Positions 1 through 8,718 of a DNA stretch of 11,416 nucleotides are shown piece by piece (positions within the stretch are counted from its first letter, which is position 1; each line of letters starts with the position of its first letter). The position numbers and the translations under genes were made by a program. This DNA comes from Dichomitus squalens LYAD-421 SS1 (taxonomy: Eukaryota; Basidiomycota; Agaricomycetes; Polyporales; Polyporaceae). The notes under the pieces are model-generated. The model was not told the origin of the DNA. It saw only the letters and a program-made list of their open reading frames with translations, and made no database searches. The DNA is taken from assembly GCF_000275845.1 (NCBI RefSeq), contig NW_006766929.1:65661-77076 (forward strand), read 5' to 3'.

Positions 1-19
1 GCTCCGCGAGTGCTGAGGC

Positions 20-531
20 ACTCATACGCACCTGTGCCGATGGATTGCTGGAAACTAGACCATATTGATGAAGCGAGCTTGCGGGTGCTGGAAGGTTGCG
101 CTCGCCAGGACACTTCGTCGGCTCTCCTCGGCAGGAGGGGTCACCTTCCACTACGTCTGCCAATCTGGGCACGTCGGCTGAGACTCGACAGGATGAGAAG
201 CGAAGCCGACAAAGAGAAGAACAAGACAATTAGACTCACTGCGCCGTTTTCCTGTTTACATTCACTCCGGTGCACTAGTAGAATATCATTATCATGAAGC
301 GCGTACACAAACTTGCATACAGCTCTTCGGAAGTAGAGGCGAAAGCGCTACTTGGCTATCAAAGATTTCTACCGTTGCATTTGCCGTTGTTGTCGACACA
401 TGCCACTCCGAGCTCGCGTTCTCCCCGTTCTCATGGTCTGTCGAGGCATGCTTATAGCGATCATCACGAGTGATCTCTATGGGCGTTGCAGGTCGACAAT
501 GCCCGGATGGCACTCATGAGCGCAGGAGGAA
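20..531. repeat. Left arm of a long inverted repeat (512 bp visible)
   Basis: Read on the plus strand, this stretch matches the reverse complement of 10905-11416 base for base, with no gaps and three mismatches that I could find: 330 against 11106, 456 against 10980, and 498 against 10938. That is about 99.4% identity. The inner edge is sharp: both copies end in GCGCAGGAGGAA and then diverge into different purine-rich sequence. The outer edge may lie further left, because the partner copy reaches the window end. The 9-mer GGCACTCAT occurs at 17-25 and again at 509-517, near both ends of the unit. Short open frames in the arm (for example 10-297 plus and 292-513 minus) resemble no family I know. 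It could be a non-autonomous transposable element, a dispersed repeat, or a recent inverted duplication. Confidence 0.95.
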
Positions 532-904
532 GAGAGACTCCCCTCGGCGGCGGTGGGCATGCTCGCCCGGGACAACGTCCGAAACAAGCGTCTATCCCAG
601 CACTGTAGGTGGATGAGGCTAGGTTTGACTCAGCTCTTGTAGTATGGGACTTCAACGTTCAAGGCTGTCTCCCAATGTATGCTAACTACAGAAAATACCA
701 TACATACCCCAGTACTTCTCGTTGAGATCAGCCACACAGAATGAGCTATCTGCGACGGTGCTGCCACAGACGACAACTGTACACCTTATCACGCGAAACC
801 CATACTCGAGAGTCAGACTTCACCTGCTCGAGCACCAGCCGGCCACACATCAGGAATAGGAATAACAGAAGCGAGATTCATTTCAATTGGAACTTATCGG
901 AGAA
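532..904. other. Intergenic stretch between the left repeat arm and the GH131 3' end
   Basis: This 373-bp stretch holds no frame with splice sites or motifs I can support. A plus-strand open frame at 741-1013 runs antisense into the GH131 terminal exon and looks accidental. The part next to 904 should contain the 3' untranslated region and polyadenylation site of the minus-strand GH131 gene, but no clear signal was identified. Sequence just inside the repeat (about 537-580) is GC-rich. Confidence 0.6.
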
Positions 905-2075
905 TCAAAGCTGCTGTACAACGCCAAAACCCCTGCTAAGATTATCAGCAGCACTTTCCACGAATACACCTGAGTACAGTAGAGCCTCAGTCGCTCCCTC
1001 CTGGATACCGTAGTGGACTACATCGTTCTGATTGGACGGGGAATCCGCCGGATTCACGAGAGGCAGCTAGTTGACAGCCGTGTCAACTCAAGAAGACGCT
1101 CCAAGCGTGTGTAACGGACTCGTCCTTACCTTTAGGACTGTGAAGTGAAAGTCTCCTTGTCCGTTCGGGCCAGAGGAAGCGGTCGGATTCGACGTGGTCT
1201 GGACGACTTGCTGCAAGAGCTCGCCGTCTTGAGAATACCACACAGCGATCGTGAGCGCGTTCCAGTCCACTTCTACTGCGAAGTTGTGCCACACGCTCGC
1301 AGTGAAAGGTGTAGTGAAGAGGACGTTGAGCGCATGATCGCGGACTTTGAACGAGTGAGCATCCGAGACGGGGACATCACCCGTAGGATTGGTGAAGGGA
1401 GAGCCTGATAAGGATGTGAGTACGCCGCGTGAAAAGAACAGGGCGGGTGGAGTCACGTACCAAGTTGAATCTCGAAGACATGAGTGCCGTCATTGGGCTC
1501 AATGAAGACGATCTGGTACTCGTGCGAGTAGTTCAGAGGACGCTGCTCGTCCTGCTGGATCGAGACATGGAATATAGTCTTTCCTGTCTCCATCTGGGTA
1601 ATGAGGTCCGTGTGCTCGCCATTGTTGGCCGCGATGATATCGGTGCGCCGGAAGCCATACTGCGGACTGCTTCCTCCCGGGACGAACACGGAGCTGTTGT
1701 CGATGGAAACAGAGACCACCTGCTCTTGTTGCTCCGAGCTATTGGACCCACCGTTCCAGAGCGGGGTTGGGAGAAGGGACTGGCCGAGCAGCTGAGAGTA
1801 CTAAAGGGGGGGGGATCAGTCCACAGCCTATAATCCAGCTAGCATTATATTGCCTACCTGCGATGCGTTCTCGGATCCCTTTACGACGCTACTCCGATCT
1901 CAGACCCATCGCATGATGTAATGGGACAAGAACTCACGTGAGGAGGGCCAGTAGACGTGTCAAGGTCCGCATTAGTCAAATTCAAGGATGCACGCCCATC
2001 CCATATGATGGGCGTCGCTATAGTCGATACAAAGTACGCAGAGACCACGAGAAGGGTTTGGAACGCGAGATGCAT
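905..2075 (-). CDS. Secreted GH131 beta-glucanase, reading frame apparently broken near exon 1/2
   Basis: GH131 enzymes are fungal secreted beta-1,3/1,4/1,6-glucanases that act on cell-wall glucans. Exons on the minus strand: 1938-2075, 1858-1888, 1461-1800, 1130-1404 and 905-1066 (TGA stop). Introns are 49-63 nt. Residues 1-20 form a signal peptide, followed by TPIIWDGRASLNLT, the usual mature start of the family. Family blocks follow: VSVSIDNSSVFVPGG, YGFRRTD, RPLNYSHEYQIVFIEP, DGTHVF, GSPFTNPTG, VWHNFAVEVDW, GQGDFHF and LPLVNPADSP. The length would be about 315 residues. Oddities: no canonical splice pair joins exons 1 and 2 in frame, and a 1-nt gain or 2-nt loss at about 1943-1944 would explain it. 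Aspartate (codon 1639-1641) stands where I expect glutamate in FRRTE; it lies 40 residues before the glutamate of NYSHEY. Family assignment is firm. Whether the gene is functional is doubtful. Confidence 0.9.
1069..1088 (-). repeat. Perfect 8-bp hairpin in GH131 intron 4, next to its 3' splice site
   Basis: The arms AGTTGACA (1069-1076) and TGTCAACT (1081-1088) are exact reverse complements separated by GCCG. The hairpin lies inside the minus-strand intron at 1067-1129, and in the transcript its 3' stem ends directly before the acceptor AG (1068-1067). The likely branch-site region falls within or beside the stem. It may bring branch site and acceptor together, or be chance. Confidence 0.8.
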
Positions 2076-2123
2076 CTTACAGGTATGGCTTCTCAGTGCA
2101 CAATGTGCGATGGTAACGGCCCC

Positions 2124-2186
2124 CTTATATCCATCAGGTATGGAGCTACTGAGGACTTACCAGGGAATATCTCCGGAAACGGAGAT
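2124..2186 (-). promoter_or_regulatory. Candidate GH131 promoter: TATA-like box and CGG palindrome
   Basis: Reading the minus strand, ATATAAG at 2130-2124 lies about 49 nt before the GH131 start codon and resembles a TATA box. Further upstream, 2169-2186 is a perfect palindrome, ATCTCCG-GAAA-CGGAGAT, followed on the plus strand by TTCCGG. Paired CGG/CCG triplets are typical binding sites of fungal Zn2Cys6 regulators, so an operator is possible. The 303-bp gap 2076-2378 also contains the 3' untranslated region of the peptidase gene, and I see no gene in it. Confidence 0.35.
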
Positions 2187-2378
2187 GGTTCCGGCAGATT
2201 CTTCAAGGAGGGAATACAACCCGTTTCGGACATCAATTGTTCTCGAGAAGCCATCAGCCTAAACTTCCGTCGTCATATGCCCGCTGTCATCTAATGAAGG
2301 TCCACCTCATATGCTTGTGCCAATCACCGCTTTCATTGCGTCAAAATCGTTGCTTACGCGTAATATTTGCCGGTTTGT

Positions 2379-5044
2379 TTAGGGAAGCTCCAAGAATAGA
2401 GGAAGAAGACGGCTGAAGTTGGGCGTGCCTACTCCAGTGACAGGGTCCCATCCTTCGGTGCTAGATGAGGCGATTGTGAGCATGAATGTGCTCATCCAAC
2501 AAGGACGGAAACCTACGAAGTAAAGCCAGGAGTGCCTAGCGACGGATCATTGGTGTCAGCAACCATACCATTGCAGTGATCAGGGTCGAAACACATACCG
2601 CAACCCTGGTTACCGCCCATTGTAATATCGTGGAAGGCAGCTTGGAACTTTTCGGTATAAATCTGTACCCGGTTCTCAGAAGAGTCGCAGTGCACTTCAA
2701 TATCTAACTTACGGCAGGGTTTATAAATCCTAGTGGCGCCAAATGTGAGACCTGCGCTCATTTGCTCAAACTGTATGACACGCACCGACGGGGCCCTTTC
2801 CAGCAGCAAGACGAGCGTCATTGATCAACGTGATCATAGAACCGACGACAGGAGAAGAACAAGAGGTCCCAAAGACGAGCTCGAATTCACCGGCAACAGC
2901 TGCAAGGAAAGTTTGTTACGCCTATACGATCAAAGGAATAGAAACCTCTGCCGATCCTTACCTACAACGTAGTTCGCCCTGACCATGTTAAAGTCAGAAC
3001 CAGCCAGATCAACTTAGTGCTGACACTTACCCGTTCGCAGACAAGTCGGGGAAACCACGAGCGACTCCAGAGTTGTTGAATTGCTCCCCAGAGAAAGGAG
3101 GTGGGTGGTTAGTCAGGAAGCTCTTTACCGCCGCTGCCTGGTATTGGGGCATCTCGAAGAAGTTGCTGAAACCTCCTCCGCTGAAGATGACCTGCTCACA
3201 TGCGCCCTCCGGGTCGTTGACAGTCGACCCGGGATTGACCTGCGTCGCGCCGACGCCCGTGACGAATGGGCAGGTGACCGGGAAGTCGGGATTGAACTGA
3301 ATCCCGGTGCCGTTGGTAACGGGATTGCCTTGGGAAGGGAAGAATTAGGGAGATACATGAGCATGTTGGAGAGATGGGAAGTACCATTTCCATCGAGACA
3401 AACTCCGCCATTGCCGGCAACGCCATTGTCACCAGAACTGTAGAGTACTGTCGTGCCTAGCAATCCGAGCTTGGCGTACTCGGTGCACTGGCGTTGTGCG
3501 TATGCACGGGTAACGGAAGCCTCGTCCGAACCGTAAGAAGTCGATACAACAAACGGAGGCTTCAAAATACCACAGGACTCGGGTTCTTGATGAGGGCGGA
3601 TTGTGAGACCAAAAGAGCATCATAAGAACACGTGCCGCTTACTGTCAAATCCCCCAGGGAGCGTGTCCGGGTAAATACCATCCTGAACTGGCGTCAGCAT
3701 CGCTCACTATAAAGCCTTGGTCGACGTGAGACGCACAAAATTGGGGTCATCACCGCCCTCGAAAGTACAAAAGGACGCGTCGACAGCGTCAAGCCAGTTG
3801 TTGAACGATGCCCCCTCAACGAGATCTCCAGTCTGGAGAAGCAGGATCGGCTGAGGATCGGTCAGGCCGAACGCGTATTGCAGATCGAGGTCGCTCTCTC
3901 CGTTGAAGTCGAACCCAGTCATGTTCGTCTGGTCGACACCTCCATCGATCGAGATAAGGGTCGGCTTCTTGCCGACTTGAGAGGGAGAGAAGTTCCTGCA
4001 GATTGATTTCAGCGTGGTCACGACGTCAGGTCGGCTCTCGGGTGGGACTTACGCGAAGAACATATCTAAGTCGCTCTGCAAGAACGCCTGCGGCGTAAAC
4101 TCAACTGCACAATGCCCCTCCATCAACCACCCATCGTCGACAGAGCTGCAAAATGATCACTCACGGATACCAAATGTATTCTTCTTCGTCTCCGTCGGCT
4201 TCCTATCAATCGAGTACAGCGCCCTCAAGCAGTCTAGCGTGATAATCTCGTCGCAATTCTCTAAGCTGGGCGGCAAGTTCACGCTCGTTCCGTCCGCCTT
4301 CACCTTCGAGCCTAGCTTGATGTGCGTCGACGGCCGTTCGAGCGAGCGCTTCCGCATCAGGTTGTCCGTCTGCACCTGGTCCGGCGTCGGCACGCGGTGC
4401 AGGAAGTGCACCGTGGGCTTGATCAAGTCGATGTGCTCCCGGATGTCCTCGGGCACGGAGTACGAGTGGCAGCCTGGACATGCACAACACAGATGTCGTG
4501 TCAGCGCCCGTGTCACGCATCGAGCATCATGTCCTGTCGCGGCAGAGCTGAGAAGCGGGAACTCACCGATCTGCTGCGCCCCCGTCTCGACGTGCGTATA
4601 CACATGGTATTCCGCATCAATCAGCGCCTCCGCCTCCTCGGCCGTCGTGTCGACCTCTATCCACCCCTTGCTCTTACTCAGCCTCAGCCTCTCTGTGTCA
4701 ATCCCCGACTCGGTCAACCACTCCACGACACGCTCGACCGTCTCCGCGCTGGGAGCAAACGTGTCTACGACCTCCTTTACCGAGTAGTGCTGCCCGTACG
4801 TGGGCGAATCCGGGTGGGACACCGCCATAAGCATCTCCTCGACCTTGTCCAGGTTGCTCTGCGTGAGCCCGAAGCGCATCGGGAGCACCGCGCTCGGCTC
4901 GAGCCGCCGCGTGAGCACCCAGTCGCGAGGCTCCTGTGCGCGCCGCTCGTGCACGACGAGGTTGTTACGCCGGCTAATGGAGGGCGCTGCAGCCGCCAGG
5001 GACGCGAGGACGAGTGTCGCCCAGGTCAGTGAGGCGGGACGCAT
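2379..5044 (-). CDS. Secreted tripeptidyl-peptidase, sedolisin family (MEROPS S53)
   Basis: This is an acid serine-carboxyl peptidase that removes tripeptides from N termini outside the cell. Thirteen exons (minus): 4567-5044, 4165-4473, 4053-4104, 3737-3995, 3643-3682, 3385-3585, 3031-3328, 2962-2978, 2786-2899, 2713-2729, 2599-2662, 2517-2535 and 2379-2460. They join in frame into 649 residues, normal for fungal members. There is a signal peptide (about 1-20) and an activation prodomain (about 35-190). The peptidase domain has catalytic Glu313 and Asp317 in NGESDLDLQYA, oxyanion Asp432 in SSGDNGVAGNGG, and catalytic Ser564 in FGTSCSSP. The calcium-site region is HDITMGGNQGCG...EGWDPVTGVGTPNF. 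All key residues are present, so it looks functional. The first intron (93 nt) is a multiple of three and open, so an unspliced frame also reads through it. Three exons are only 17, 17 and 19 nt. A TATA-like CATAAATA lies at 5159-5152. Confidence 0.95.
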
Positions 5045-5869
5045 GATGCGCTACGGTCCTGGAAGAGATGGGCTGACGAGACCCTGAGAGGGCTGCGAAC
5101 TCCAGGTATTGGAGGTTCGTCGCACTTCGTCGAACATGCTGGGCCGCCGCGTATTTATGGGAACAGGGGAACACGGAGGACATCTTTAGCGTGGGCAGCG
5201 CGCGGACGTCCCCCGCGCTTGTCTATTGTCGATGCCATCTTTCCTGGGGGTGCAGTGCGGATGTGAACAAACGTCGCGCCGACAAGGACATACAGGACGC
5301 GTACCTCAGCCATGGACCGAGCGATAGCTGCTGATCAGGATTGCCAGACCAGCTGATAGGATATTCGCACGCAAGCACGTTGACGACGTCAGATATTCGC
5401 TGCGCTTAGACCTGTGTATGGTTCGTTGGTCCGGATAGTTCTCCTTGCGGACTATGATGTGTGAACCAGACGCAGTCAACCTGGGAAGATGATATCGCTG
5501 CCAACTTAGTCGACTTCTGGCGTCTCGCGCGGGCGGTCAGAAGTCAGACGATAAGGATTCAAGTACGTCACGGAGTACCCACGGAGCAGGCAAGGAATTC
5601 CTGAGAACCCTGAGCACTGCTTACACCTGGCGCCTGGGATATCATAAATCACCACGCAGGTGTCGGCCGCTGCCAGAATGTTGTATACCCATGGATGTAT
5701 GAACTGCACAGACAAGCCATCTTGTCAGCGCGTCCGCGGGGAGCTTGAAGGGTGGAAACATACCACATAATGTAAGACAATCTGAAGCGTACATCAGAAC
5801 AACACAGATCAAAGCGCGCGAAAGCAGACTAAGAATTACACTACAATACAAAGATCCAGACAAAGTGCT
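5045..5869. other. Intergenic region: peptidase promoter and ssr4 3' flank
   Basis: These 825 bp separate two minus-strand genes. The left part is the promoter of the tripeptidyl-peptidase: the minus strand has CATAAATA at 5159-5152, about 110 nt before the start codon. Plus-strand GATA cores at 5323-5326 (CGATAG context) and 5355-5358 (TGATAG context) fit the HGATAR site of AreA-type nitrogen regulators, which often control secreted proteases in fungi. This link is inference only. The 9-mer GATATTCGC occurs twice, near 5361 and 5393. The right part is downstream of the ssr4-like stop. I see no gene here; short open frames at 5506-5863 show no family features. Confidence 0.4.
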
Positions 5870-7370
5870 CTACGCGGCGGCATCGGCGATAGCGAGACCG
5901 TCCATTGGTACGTCTCGCAGCTCGCTCGCGCCGGCAGCCGCTGCCTCTTTTCGTGCCGCGGACTTTTTCCTGAGCTCCTCCACTTCCACAGTCAGTTTCG
6001 CCTAATATACGTATCATGAGTAAATGTAGGGATGATCAATGAGCCTGCAACATACCACAGAATCCTCCAAATCTGGCAGCTTGAATGCTGAATAGGGTGA
6101 TGGCGGTGGAGGGACTTTCTTGTCACCTGCAATAGCAGATTTAAGGCGGAAGGCGCGTAAATGAAGTGAATGCATGCGCACCAAATGCAGCGTACATGAA
6201 AACTTCGTTCATGAACTCGTGGTTACGGCGATACCGCGTCAGGGCGAGCGTTCGTGTCGAGATAGTCTCCGACTCGTCTAGACGTCGGGTGAGACTCAGA
6301 AAACATCAACGTCAGCGTTTCAACGAGCGTACCTGCGGAGTCGTCGTCATCCACGACGCGGCTTGTTTGTCGCTGTGCGGAATCTCAGCCACCTTCATCG
6401 CGCAACGCGCCAACAAGAAGCATACCTGGCCCATGCTCATCCCTCTTTCGCGCTGTGCTCTCCTCTCTAACGCTTCCATCTGGCTGTTTTGATGCGCGAG
6501 CATGCCTTGCGGGTTGCGGGGCATCCCCATCGCCGGCATTCCCGGGTAGTTCATAGCGGGACGGTCGCTCACAGGAGTCATAGGGATCGATCCAGGGGCT
6601 CCCGCCCCAGGGAAAACCTTCTGGCCCTGCCGCTCGCCCATGACATAGATCGCAGGCTCGTTCACAGGGCGCAGCGGGTAGTTGCGTGGGGGCTGATTGA
6701 GCGAAGGAATGATCGCTGGCATGCAATTTGTCCAGATTGACATATGAAGAGAAGGGGAAAAGGGAATGACGCACGAGTGTGCTGGCCGCTGGAGTAGTGG
6801 ACGAGGACGAGCTGGGGATGGCCGCCCTTCTGCATCCTGAACCGCCTCCGGACGCGGTGTGCTGATTGGTCGACCCCAGGGATGAACCCAAACTTGACTT
6901 CGGTCACTTCGAGTTCCTGCCCAGCGCGCGCCCGACCGAGTTGTTGCAGTCAGTCAGTCAGTCGGTCACAACAGAGCTTCCAGACGCGCGTGATGAACAT
7001 GAACACTGATGATAGTCACTCACCCGCCCGTTTCCAAGTGGAATGCTGTATCTCTGCTCCCTATCTTGATATACGAGCCCATCTACCGGGAAGGGGAGCT
7101 GCGCGGTTTGAAAGATGAGGAAGGTCGAGCCCTCTGCGACCGACGCGGATCCCGAGGATAAGTCGCGGAGCCACTGGGAAGAAGATACGTCTGTTTCCAC
7201 GTACCGAGGGGCTTGTCGATGTATCCCCACGCGAATGGCGTGTGCTGGGAAAGCTGAATAGCGCGTTGGAGCATGTGTACCGCGGCTTCGTGGGTGATTT
7301 GAGGATGTGGCCCTAGCGGTTCTGGGTATTTGAGGCACAGTCCCTCTGTCTGCGCTTGTTGCATAGACAT
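5870..7370 (-). CDS. ssr4: Ssr4-like subunit of SWI/SNF and RSC chromatin remodellers (DUF1750 type)
   Basis: Exons on the minus strand: 7205-7370, 7024-7133, 6775-6916, 6426-6715, 6333-6372, 6182-6277, 6056-6126 and 5870-6001. They join in frame into 348 residues. The N-terminal domain (about 11-145) contains PFAWGYIDKP (45-54), FPVDGLVYQDREQRY, EVKFGFIPG, HRVRRRFRM and GGHPQLVLVHY. These match my recollection of the fungal Ssr4 N-terminal domain, a nuclear protein found in both remodelling complexes of fission yeast. A Pro/Met-rich linker (about 140-235) and an acidic stretch (VVDDDDSADE) follow. Next come LALTRYRRNHEFMNEVF (260-276), a second conserved Ssr4-like block, and a short charged helix (306-330) that may form a coiled coil. 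The start is the ATG at 7370; an upstream open extension is rejected. The gene is divergent from the Hint gene. Exon structure is secure; the family name is recalled, not tested. Confidence 0.72.
6947..6962. repeat. (CAGT)4 microsatellite in ssr4 intron 2
   Basis: Four perfect CAGT units lie inside the minus-strand intron 6917-7023, followed by an imperfect CGGT. At 107 nt this intron is the longest in the gene, and slippage of this repeat may have contributed. Confidence 0.8.
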
Positions 7371-7685
7371 AGTGGCAAGTTTTCTCAGACAGAGTGTTCG
7401 ACAAGTGTATACTGAGGTCACAGTATAAAGGAGTAGAGGATTCAGGAACAGCAGACAGAGAAAGGCTGAACCGACTTCGCAGAGCGGGCGCCACCGAACG
7501 GACGGCTGCCCACGTGAGTCTAGCGCCGATCTCAAAGAAATGCGTAGGACTACTACCCCCCGTTGTCTACTACCTTTCGAAGTGCCTTCTGCAAAATCTA
7601 CCTGACCTTCTTGACCAGGATCAGTATGGCGTCTAAGTATGCCGAAACATTGCACCATCTGCTTGGACGATACAGCTGAAGGCAC
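7371..7685. promoter_or_regulatory. Shared divergent promoter of ssr4-like and Hint genes
   Basis: These 315 bp separate the start codons of two divergent genes and must hold both promoters. A plus-strand TATAAAG at 7424-7430 could serve the Hint gene, giving a leader of about 230 nt. That leader would contain an ATG at 7626 whose frame stops just before the true start, and another at 7639. A candidate leader intron GTATGG...ATACAG (7624-7675, 52 nt) would remove both. No further gene is supported here. Confidence 0.45.
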
Positions 7686-8306
7686 ATGGTCAGGTCGTTG
7701 GCGACTTGCATCTTCTGCAAGATCATCAAAGGTGAGAAACGATGATTCGGTGTCTGAGGTGTTCGTACAACTAGTAGCCCAACCGCGTTCTATTCCCAAA
7801 ATAGGGGAGATCCCCAGCTATAAACTCGTCGAGACGGAGAAAGTCTTCTCCTTCCTCGACATCGGACCTCTCGCCAAGGGCCACGCCTTGATCATTCCAA
7901 AGTGTGCGTCGTAGAGTCATATCCACCTCAGCTATCGTGCCTATGATCCTTACGTCCTTTCACAGACCATGCCGAGAAGTTCCACGAGGTCCCTGATGAG
8001 TACCTCGGGGACGTGCTTCCTGCGGCGAAGAAGATCGCCCTCGCACTCGGAGCCGAGAACTACAACCTCCTCCAGGTCCGTCCGTCCTATCTCAGGGATA
8101 TCAGCCGAACAGATGGGTACTGACCATACTCGCGCAAATAGAACAATGGTCGCATCGCCCACCAGGAAGTTGACCACGTACACTTCCACGTCATCCCCAA
8201 GCCCGCTCCGGGCGACGCCGAGGGTCTCGTCATCGGCTGGCCCTCCCAGAAGCCGTCGATGGATGAATTGAAGGCGCTTCATGCAGAGCTCATCACGAAG
8301 CTGTAA
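7686..8306 (+). CDS. hnt1: Hint-type histidine-triad (HIT) nucleotide hydrolase
   Basis: Hint proteins hydrolyse purine nucleoside phosphoramidates and aminoacyl-adenylates, and act as dimers in cytosol and nucleus. Exons: 7686-7731, 7805-7903, 7966-8075 and 8142-8306 (TAA), giving 139 residues, the usual size. Introns are 73, 62 and 66 nt. The chain opens with CIFCKIIKGEIPS, where Cys8 and Cys11 match the partial zinc site seen in many Hint proteins. It continues with SFLDIGPLAKGHALIIPK, NYNLLQNNGRIAHQ and the histidine triad HVHFHV (His97, His99, His101), with His99 the expected nucleophile. The C terminus is GLVIGWPSQK and a helix ending in ITKL. The start at 7686 is chosen because an in-frame TGA lies two codons upstream and the next residues lead straight into the domain. 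All motifs are intact. It resembles yeast Hnt1. Confidence 0.95.
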
Positions 8307-8718
8307 ATTGGAAGTCGCCGCCTGAAGGCCAATGAAGTCTAAGCACTGTACACTGTGGCATGCTTCTAGCTGCGTTGATACGAAGTTACACTCTACTTTC
8401 GATAACTCGATTACGGAATGCGATCGCGTGCTTCATAGAATAACATGCGGAAGCATTATCAAGAGGTACGTGTGGAGTTCCGACCAAGATGGTCAGGACT
8501 GTGGACGTCCTGGGTTGCTGAAGAGCCTTTGCCGAGTCATTAAAGCCAGACACGAGAATGTACAGGAAACCGTGATTTCCCCGTTCCTCCTTCCTGGTCC
8601 TGGGAGGACCAGGAAGGAGGGAACCAGGAGAAGACCGCGGTCCAGAGTTTGTGTCCGGCATGTCGGCGCCCAGATGAACAAGGTGACTCGATGACTGCTG
8701 CACCGTCGTGTGCAGATA
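8307..8718. other. Convergent 3' intergenic region of Hint and SDR genes
   Basis: These 412 bp lie between the stop codons of the plus-strand Hint gene and the minus-strand SDR gene, so both transcripts end here and may overlap. The open frames found on either strand (for example 8386-8703 minus and 8332-8694 plus) overlap one another around the hairpin at 8583-8624 and carry no recognisable domain. I see no gene. The perfect palindrome GACCGCGGTC lies at 8633-8642. Confidence 0.6.
8583..8624. repeat. Strong hairpin between convergent 3' ends
   Basis: The 16-nt arm at 8586-8601 (CCTCCTTCCTGGTCCT) is exactly complementary to 8605-8620, with a 3-nt GGG loop. With G8621 bulged out, GTTC at 8583-8585 plus the first arm base pairs with GAAC at 8621-8624, lengthening the stem by about three pairs. 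The stem is GC-rich and would fold in RNA from either strand. It lies about 280 nt past the Hint stop and about 95 nt past the SDR stop, so it probably sits in one or both 3' untranslated regions. It could affect transcript end formation or stability, be a small-RNA precursor, or be a tiny foldback element. Confidence 0.85.

Noticed and set aside
10..297. 95-residue open frame in the left arm and its 87-residue twin at 11139-11402.
   Set aside because: They simply mirror each other in the inverted repeat. There is no recognisable domain and no splice or promoter context.
20..531. The arms as LTRs of a retrotransposon or terminal repeats of a known DNA transposon.
   Set aside because: The copies are inverted rather than direct, no TG...CA ends are visible, and no reverse transcriptase, integrase or transposase lies between them.
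1806..1814. Run of nine G (C on the coding strand) next to the GH131 intron 2 acceptor, as a cause of the frame break.
   Set aside because: The run lies inside the intron at 1801-1857, so length errors there do not change the reading frame.
4146..4164. A 19-nt intron in the peptidase gene using the first AG after the donor.
   Set aside because: It is far shorter than any other intron, and the AG at 4105 gives a 60-nt intron that restores LEFTPQAFLQSDLD in frame.
4014..4787. 257-residue plus-strand open frame, and another at 4322-5032.
   Set aside because: Both are antisense to peptidase exons 1-3, whose frame carries clear family motifs. The serine- and arginine-rich translations are mirror products of GC-rich codons.
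7083..7799. 238-residue minus-strand open frame running through the ssr4 start, suggesting a longer N terminus.
   Set aside because: The upstream part overlaps the promoter and first exon of the divergent Hint gene, has no conserved motif, and the downstream part reads into intron 1. The ATG at 7370 fits the family start.
8386..8703. 105-residue minus-strand frame between the Hint and SDR genes.
   Set aside because: It is in the 3' flanks of both genes, spans the hairpin, and shows no domain or homology that I recognise.
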